Below, piece after piece: positions 59,438-64,000 of a stretch of DNA of 64,000 bases; the first letter of the stretch is position 1, and each line of letters opens with the position of its first letter. Position numbers and translations under genes: made by a program. Below the pieces are notes generated by a model. That model searched no databases. It was not told where the DNA came from and worked only from the letters and a program-made list of their open reading frames with translations. Origin of the DNA: Cohnella abietis. GTDB taxonomy: Bacteria; Bacillota; Bacilli; Paenibacillales; Paenibacillaceae. The stretch lies in the NCBI RefSeq assembly GCF_004295585.1, contig NZ_AP019400.1, forward strand, positions 4,376,001 through 4,440,000, given 5' to 3'.

Positions 59438-60853
59438 TTAAGAATTAATCCAGTTGTGGTGGAAGGAGCCTTCTTTGTCCAAACGTTTGAATGTATGTGC
59501 ACCAAAGTAGTCGCGTTGAGCTTGAAGCAAATTCGCAGGCAAACGCTCAGAACGGTAGCTATCATAATAAGCAATAGCGCTCGCGAACGACGGTACTGGA
59601 ATTCCGTAAGCGATAGCCGTAGATACGACCTCGCGCCAAGCATCCTGATACGCTTCAACAACGTCTTTGAAGTATTCGTCCAACAGAAGGTTGCGTAGCT
59701 CTGGATCACGGTCATAGGCATCTTTAATGTTTTGCAAGAAGCGTGCACGAATGATGCAACCACCGCGGAAGATCATCGCGATATCGCCGTAGCGCAAGTC
59801 CCAGCCATACTCTTCTGAAGCAGCACGCATTTGAGCGAACCCTTGTGCATAAGAGCAAATTTTGCTGGCGAACAATGCTTTTCTTACACTCTCAATGAAT
59901 GCAGCTTTGTCGCCTTGGAATGCGTTTGTTTTAGGTCCTTTAAGCACTTTGCTTGCAGCAACCCGTTCTTCCTTCATTGCGGAAAGGAAACGTGAGAAAA
60001 CCGACTCCGTAATAATCGACAAAGGAACACCAAGATCAAGCGCGCTTTGGCTCGTCCATTTTCCTGTTCCCTTTTGACCAGCAGCATCTAGGATGACATC
60101 AATCATAGGCTTGCCAGTTTCCGGATCCTTCTGAGCAAAAATATCAGTAGTGATCTCGATTAGGTAGCTATCCAGCTCACCCTTGTTCCACTCAGCGAAG
60201 ATAGTGTGAAGCTCATCCGTTGAAACTCCAAGAACGTCTTTCAGCAATTGGTAAGCTTCGCAGATAAGCTGCATATCACCGTACTCAATACCGTTGTGCA
60301 CCATCTTAACATAGTGACCAGCACCGTCAGGTCCGATGTATGTACAGCAAGGATCGCCGTTCACTTTAGCGGAAATTCCAGTAAGGATTGGTTCGACTAA
60401 ACGGTAAGCTTCTTCTGGTCCACCTGGCATAATGGATGGGCCTTTAAGCGCGCCTTCTTCTCCGCCAGATACGCCTGTTCCGATAAAGTGGAAACCTTTT
60501 GCCGTCAAATCCTTGCTACGACGCTGTGTATCCGGGAAGTATGCATTACCGCCATCAATGATGATATCTCCTTGATCCAAATGTGGAATTAAGGATTCAA
60601 TCGTCGCATCCGTTCCTGCCCCTGCTTGTACCATGATAAGAATTTTACGAGGCTTCTCAAGGGAGTTTACGAATTCTTCAACAGAATACGTTCCAACAAG
60701 CTTCTTACCTTGTCCGTCTGTATTCAACAAATCATCTGTTTTTTCTTTCGAGCGGTTGTATACCGCAACAGTAAATCCACGGCTCTCAATATTAAGAGCA
60801 AGGTTACGACCCATTACAGCTAAGCCGACTACACCAATGTTTGCATTAGACAT
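59438..60853 (-). CDS. gnd: 6-phosphogluconate dehydrogenase, decarboxylating
   Basis: An oxidative pentose phosphate step making ribulose-5-phosphate and NADPH. The 471 residues begin MSNANIGVVGLAVMGRNLALN (NADP fold); VAVYNRSKEKTDD, IIDGGNAYFPDTQRR, GPSIMPGG, GAGHYVKMVHNGIEYGDMQ with catalytic Lys, and the ending FGAHTFKRLDKEGSFHHNW follow. It is probably GndA-type. A perfect palindrome ACAATAG-AA-CTATTGT (60885-60900) overlaps the likely -10 (TACAAT). Confidence 0.96.
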   Translation of the reverse strand: MSNANIGVVGLAVMGRNLALNIESRGFTVAVYNRSKEKTDDLLNTDGQGKKLVGTYSVEEFVNSLEKPRKILIMVQAGAGTDATIESLIPHLDQGDIIIDGGNAYFPDTQRRSKDLTAKGFHFIGTGVSGGEEGALKGPSIMPGGPEEAYRLVEPILTGISAKVNGDPCCTYIGPDGAGHYVKMVHNGIEYGDMQLICEAYQLLKDVLGVSTDELHTIFAEWNKGELDSYLIEITTDIFAQKDPETGKPMIDVILDAAGQKGTGKWTSQSALDLGVPLSIITESVFSRFLSAMKEERVAASKVLKGPKTNAFQGDKAAFIESVRKALFASKICSYAQGFAQMRAASEEYGWDLRYGDIAMIFRGGCIIRARFLQNIKDAYDRDPELRNLLLDEYFKDVVEAYQDAWREVVSTAIAYGIPVPSFASAIAYYDSYRSERLPANLLQAQRDYFGAHTFKRLDKEGSFHHNWINS

Positions 60854-60884
60854 GATTATCTTCATCCTTTAGAACAAAATTTTC

Positions 60885-60900
60885 ACAATAGAACTATTGT
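60885..60900. promoter_or_regulatory. Palindrome over the gnd promoter
   Basis: ACAATAG-AA-CTATTGT, a perfect 7-2-7 inverted repeat overlapping TACAAT on the minus strand. It could be an operator; the cognate regulator is unknown. Confidence 0.45.
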
Positions 60901-60983
60901 ACTCTTTTTACACAAAGATGAAAACCATCATTTGTCTTCTTTGAGATTTTCCAACGTTTCCCTAAAATTTCTCTTGCTATTTT

Positions 60984-61012
60984 TTGTTACTTATTATTTA
61001 ATAGTAAATATA
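60984..61012 (+). promoter_or_regulatory. Sigma-A promoter of the yceI gene
   Basis: TTGTTA (60984-60989), 17-bp spacer, AATATA (61007-61012); 23 bases before the ATG. Confidence 0.65.
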
Positions 61013-61034
61013 AAAAGTAAAGGAAGTGTTCATT

Positions 61035-61565
61035 ATGGCAGCAAGCAATTGGGTACTGGATAAGTCACACAGCGGAATTAATTTCAGCGTACGTCACATG
61101 ATGATTACTAACGTACGTGGAAGCTTTAATGAATTCGATGCTGTTGTATTAGCAGACAGCGATAATCTCTCCGCATTAGAAGCAAGCTTATCCATCAACG
61201 TAGACAGCATTAACACTAAGGACGATGGACGCGACGGCCATTTGAAATCTCCTGATTTCTTCAATGTCGAGCAATTTCCACAAATTGTTTTCAAGAAAAC
61301 TTCACTCGAAGCCAAAGGCGGAGAAGATTACAAGCTGACCGGCGATATTACCATTGCTGGTGTAACCAAGTCGATTACGCTTAATACTGAAATCGCAGGT
61401 CCTGCCAAGGACCCGTGGGGCAACTCAAAATTCGGAGTCGTTGCAGATGGAATTATTAATCGTTCTGATTTCGGTCTTACTTATAACGCTGCACTTGAAA
61501 CCGGCGGCATTCTCATCGGTGATGCGATCAAAATTCACATCGAGCTTGAGTTCGCTCAAGGATAA
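61035..61565 (+). CDS. YceI family protein
   Basis: A lipocalin-fold protein of 176 residues; homologues bind isoprenoid or polyprenyl chains. Motifs: WVLDKSHSGINFSVRHMMITNVRGSF (4-29) and YKLTGDITIAGVTKSITL. There is no signal peptide here, unlike the periplasmic E. coli protein, so it is cytosolic. AAGGAA precedes the ATG. It is monocistronic with a bidirectional terminator. Confidence 0.9.
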   Translation: MAASNWVLDKSHSGINFSVRHMMITNVRGSFNEFDAVVLADSDNLSALEASLSINVDSINTKDDGRDGHLKSPDFFNVEQFPQIVFKKTSLEAKGGEDYKLTGDITIAGVTKSITLNTEIAGPAKDPWGNSKFGVVADGIINRSDFGLTYNAALETGGILIGDAIKIHIELEFAQG

Positions 61566-61570
61566 ACAAG

Positions 61571-61618
61571 CATAAACAAAAGCGGAGCCCTCCCATACAG
61601 GGAACTCCGCTTTTGTTG
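61571..61618. terminator. Bidirectional terminator after yceI
   Basis: AACAAAAGCGGAG...CTCCGCTTTTGTTG forms 12-bp arms. The CAAGCATAAAC lead-in resembles the start of element B. Confidence 0.9.
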
Positions 61619-61639
61619 TATATTGAGTTACTGCCCTCG

Positions 61640-62245
61640 TCACAGCTCCAAAAGCAACATCTCCGTGCGCATGCCCTTCAGTCTCTCTTTACTTGCTTCG
61701 ATCGTTTCCGACCATCCATTCACAAGTGCCTCATGAAGAACTGCAAGCTCATAATCAATTTCTAGACGCATAACTCCCGCACGTTGTTCGGCTCTTTTGG
61801 ATTTGAAAGCCTGAACCATGTCTTCAACTGTAACTTGCGGCCTTTTTTGAAAAATAATCCGATGTTCCATGCCGGACACCTCCACGAGACGGATAATTTC
61901 ACCGAACATGATGTTCTCGATCCTAAGCACTTGGTGGTCATGAATTCTCTTTACAACAGCATGACCTCGAGAATCATTGATTAGCTTCTCAATCCAGAGC
62001 GATAGCTTCTCATCCTTAACCAAATAATCTCCAACCATCTTGTAGCGACCCAGTACCCTTAGAAATTTAAGCTTGAGCAGCTTCCGCCCTGTCCGGATGG
62101 AAACAATAAATTGGTGCTCGCTCTCGTTCCAGTACAAGGAATAGCCTTCCTGAATCAATTCACGAATCAAATTCTGAATTTGGCGACGATCAAATCGAAG
62201 CTCCAGATTACAATATTCCACTTCATGACTGCGATTCACGGCCAT
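61640..62245 (-). CDS. Unrecognised 201-residue protein
   Basis: I do not recognise a family. It is cytosolic, basic and helical toward the C-terminus (KSKRAEQRAGVMRLEIDYELAVLHEAL). The N-terminal half has beta-like HQFIVSIRTGRKLLKLKFLRVLGRYKMVGDYLV. AGGAGG precedes the ATG. It could be a conserved Paenibacillaceae protein; no catalytic motifs stand out. It is convergent with yceI and stands upstream of nothing on its strand. Confidence 0.6.
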   Translation of the reverse strand: MAVNRSHEVEYCNLELRFDRRQIQNLIRELIQEGYSLYWNESEHQFIVSIRTGRKLLKLKFLRVLGRYKMVGDYLVKDEKLSLWIEKLINDSRGHAVVKRIHDHQVLRIENIMFGEIIRLVEVSGMEHRIIFQKRPQVTVEDMVQAFKSKRAEQRAGVMRLEIDYELAVLHEALVNGWSETIEASKERLKGMRTEMLLLEL

Positions 62246-62425
62246 CCCCCCTCCTGCTTTTATCGCATGGTTTGAGATATTGACCGAATTGTCTGACTAT
62301 TGCCGCTTACTTATATCTTATACTCCATCTTATGTAATGGCAACTTGGTTTCTTGACTATTTTCTCGCACATTTTATACAAAAATTCCGCTCCGGTATAA
62401 CCGAAGCGAAATTAACGAGTTAGTA

Positions 62426-63583
62426 TTAGCTTTGGGCAGGTCTTAGAACATAGGAACCAAATGCCAACAGCACAGCTGCAAAAAGAAGCAATATACCGAG
62501 CTCCAAGCCGATATCAGACAACGTGGAACCGAATGAAGCTCGCTCCATAGCAACAATGGCCCACCTCTGTGGCGTGAAGCTTGAGAGCTTCTGCATAAAT
62601 TCAGGCATCATCGACACCGGCCAGAAACAGCCTCCGATCATACACGTCGGGATGACCACCAAATTGTTAATGCTCCCTAGATTGGCACTATTCTTGACAA
62701 TTCCAGCAACTGCAGAAGAGATGCCAACTGCTGCGAGCAAGAAAAATTCCATAATAATGAGCAGCTTACCAAACGAAAGTCCAAAATCAAATCCAATGAC
62801 ATAGCGAGTGACAGCTAATATTAGAACCAACTGTAGCGTCCCGAGAATTAAGCAGCCTAGAAAGTTACCAAGTGCAATCTCAAAGGCCCTCACTGGTGCA
62901 GTGAACATTCTTGCCATCGTCCGGTTACCCCGGTCCTCCATAATGCCGTGTATCGATTGATTAGCCAAAATCATAATGAACAAAAGTGTTAGACCAACTA
63001 CCAGAACAAAGGCATTATTGTACGTATTAACTATTTTCGTATGGATGACAGGGATGCCCCACTCCTCCTGCTGTTGCAGGAGCTCAGGAACTAGCTGATC
63101 TTTCCGCTGCGTTTCTTCTCCGGATAGTGAAACGAGCTGAACGCTTTGGGCTATTTTCCCCGTTGCCTCCTTAAGCGTAATCCCAAGAGAGGCGCTCCAT
63201 AGCTGTTCATTTTTGCGAAACAGATTAACTTCTATCGGATCACCAGCTAGCATTTTCTCCGTGAAGCCAGCAGGTATATGGATTAGCCCAGCCCATTTGC
63301 CATCATAAACATTATTTTTTAGTTGCTCTAGTTTAGCTGTACTAGGGTCCTGCATTTCAATTTGATAGCTATCAATGGATTGAACAGATTGTATAATGCG
63401 ATCGCCCATCCAACTCTGATCTTCATTTAGAACAGCAATTAGAGCCTTGTCATCTGATGCTTTACCGAACAAACCAATAATTCCAGAAATAACGATAATG
63501 GGTAAGAGAACTAACATTATGATGCTTTTACGAGTACCAATTGTTCTTTTAATAATGAGCCTTGCAATAAATAAGCTGTTCAT
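62426..63583 (-). CDS. ABC-2 type transporter permease (second of pair)
   Basis: The membrane subunit of an ABC exporter; 385 residues. One N-terminal TM (LIIKRTIGTRKSIIMLVLLPIIVISGIIGLFG), a large extracellular domain (about 45-200) and then five helices with the ABC2 signature RGNRTMARMFTAPVRAFEIALGNFLG. It overlaps the next permease by 4 bases. The ATPase gene lies beyond the window. The exported compound (lipid, peptide or drug) is unknown. The family is ABC2_membrane_3 (YhaP/DrrB/NatB-like). Confidence 0.88.
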   Translation of the reverse strand: MNSLFIARLIIKRTIGTRKSIIMLVLLPIIVISGIIGLFGKASDDKALIAVLNEDQSWMGDRIIQSVQSIDSYQIEMQDPSTAKLEQLKNNVYDGKWAGLIHIPAGFTEKMLAGDPIEVNLFRKNEQLWSASLGITLKEATGKIAQSVQLVSLSGEETQRKDQLVPELLQQQEEWGIPVIHTKIVNTYNNAFVLVVGLTLLFIMILANQSIHGIMEDRGNRTMARMFTAPVRAFEIALGNFLGCLILGTLQLVLILAVTRYVIGFDFGLSFGKLLIIMEFFLLAAVGISSAVAGIVKNSANLGSINNLVVIPTCMIGGCFWPVSMMPEFMQKLSSFTPQRWAIVAMERASFGSTLSDIGLELGILLLFAAVLLAFGSYVLRPAQS

Positions 63584-64000
63584 GACAAGGCCACCGCCTT
63601 TCGAAATCTTACAATTGATAATCCAATAAGTACTAGCGTAATCGCGCTTAAGATTGTGACAGCCTGCCAGCTCTCAGATAAGCTTCCTCCAGCCATCATG
63701 CGGCGGAGCGCTTCATTGGCCCAATGATTGATGGTGAACTTTCCAATTCTCCGAATGCTAGCCCCTAAATCAACAATCATCCCCCCGCTTAGGAAGGTCA
63801 TTACAATAATCAATAGACTGAAAATAGACTCAATCCCTCTGCGGCTTCTAATGAACGAGGAGATAATAATCGCAAAGCTCACCGTTGCCATAGAAACCAG
63901 TACACAAACGAGTGCAATTCCTCCATAATCCGTTCCCCAATTCACACCATATATCTCTTTAGTGAACAAAATAATAAAGGCAGCTTGGATAAAGGAAAAC
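63580..64000 (-). CDS. ABC-2 type transporter permease (first of pair, partial)
   Basis: The C-terminal portion of a second ABC-2 permease, whose 5' end lies beyond 64000; the frame is open to the window end (FSFIQAAFIILFTKEIYGVN...). Helices VCVLVSMATVSFAIIIS and FSLLIIVMTFLSGGMIVD flank RSRRGIESI, and WANEALRRMMAGG with a final helix gives the ABC2 C-terminal layout. The stop overlaps the start of the downstream permease. The pair is typical of exporters with two different permeases. Confidence 0.85.
   Translation of the reverse strand, partial: FSFIQAAFIILFTKEIYGVNWGTDYGGIALVCVLVSMATVSFAIIISSFIRSRRGIESIFSLLIIVMTFLSGGMIVDLGASIRRIGKFTINHWANEALRRMMAGGSLSESWQAVTILSAITLVLIGLSIVRFRKAVALS

Overview
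The window looks like chromosome of a low-to-mid GC, endospore-forming Firmicute of the Paenibacillaceae (Paenibacillus/Cohnella type). The evidence is the gene set and gene order. The series rqcH (yloA) - Ca2+ ATPase (yloB) - remA - gmk - rpoZ - coaBC - priA - def - fmt - rsmB follows Bacillus subtilis yloA-yloM, and acsA/acuA-acuC near ccpA also matches B. subtilis. RicF (YlbF)/YlbG, YlaN, YugN, YtxJ (bacillithiol-linked) and CcpA are all present. The window is ordinary chromosome: no rRNA, tRNA, phage, transposase, integrase, CRISPR or restriction genes were seen. About 57 genes are supported. Both ends cut a gene: rsmB on the left and an ABC-2 permease on the right.

Layout. 1-7.6 kb: a minus-strand housekeeping block (remA-gmk-rpoZ, then coaBC-priA-def-fmt, then rsmB). 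7.8-13.8 kb: a block sitting where yicC is normally found (yitJ-type methyltransferase/MTHFR, MFS exporter, ArsR regulator, dapF, purT). 13.9-18.7 kb: Ca2+ P-type ATPase and rqcH. 18.7-23.3 kb: PHP phosphoesterase, LysR regulator, an unrecognised gene, an 18-copy tandem array with a 52-bp period, then ylbG and ricF. 23.4-28.4 kb: an XPB-type helicase with its partner, and an M20 amidohydrolase. 28.6-34.3 kb: yugN, ftsW, Asp23-like, a Ca2+/H+ antiporter, ylaN, a degenerate HPr-like gene and an M29 aminopeptidase. 34.3-38 kb: a lipoprotein, a second 52-bp-period array and a GAF-GAF-GGDEF protein. 38-43.3 kb: rpsD with a long leader, an iron block (Fur-box promoter, DUF1450-like protein, ferritin) and a class A PBP with two Fn3 domains. 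43.4-49.6 kb: acsA/acuA-acuC, mtnN, ccpA. 49.8-64 kb: ytxJ, a zinc-ribbon protein, VanZ, PfpI, ptsI-ptsG, CoA-binding protein, aroA, two Fluc/CrcB subunits, rhodanese, aroK, gnd, YceI and a two-permease ABC exporter.

Genes working together. CcpA lies near its expected targets, and a cre-like site sits upstream of acsA. AcuA and AcuC would control AcsA activity by reversible lysine acetylation. PtsG and PtsI are translationally coupled with no ptsH between them. The ArsR regulator and the MFS exporter share an unusual AT-rich operator half-site, and at the exporter the full palindrome lies on the -10. The ferritin cluster has a Fur-box-type promoter, and YlaN, reported to interact with Fur, is encoded 6 kb away.

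The least explained content is noncoding. There are two tandem arrays, unrelated in sequence, that share a 52-bp period. There are three copies of a ~215-bp dispersed element (A) with nested inverted repeats. There are several copies of a two-hairpin element (B) with an apparent compensatory change. Elements A and B lie at the 3' ends of minus-strand genes, all in the same orientation.
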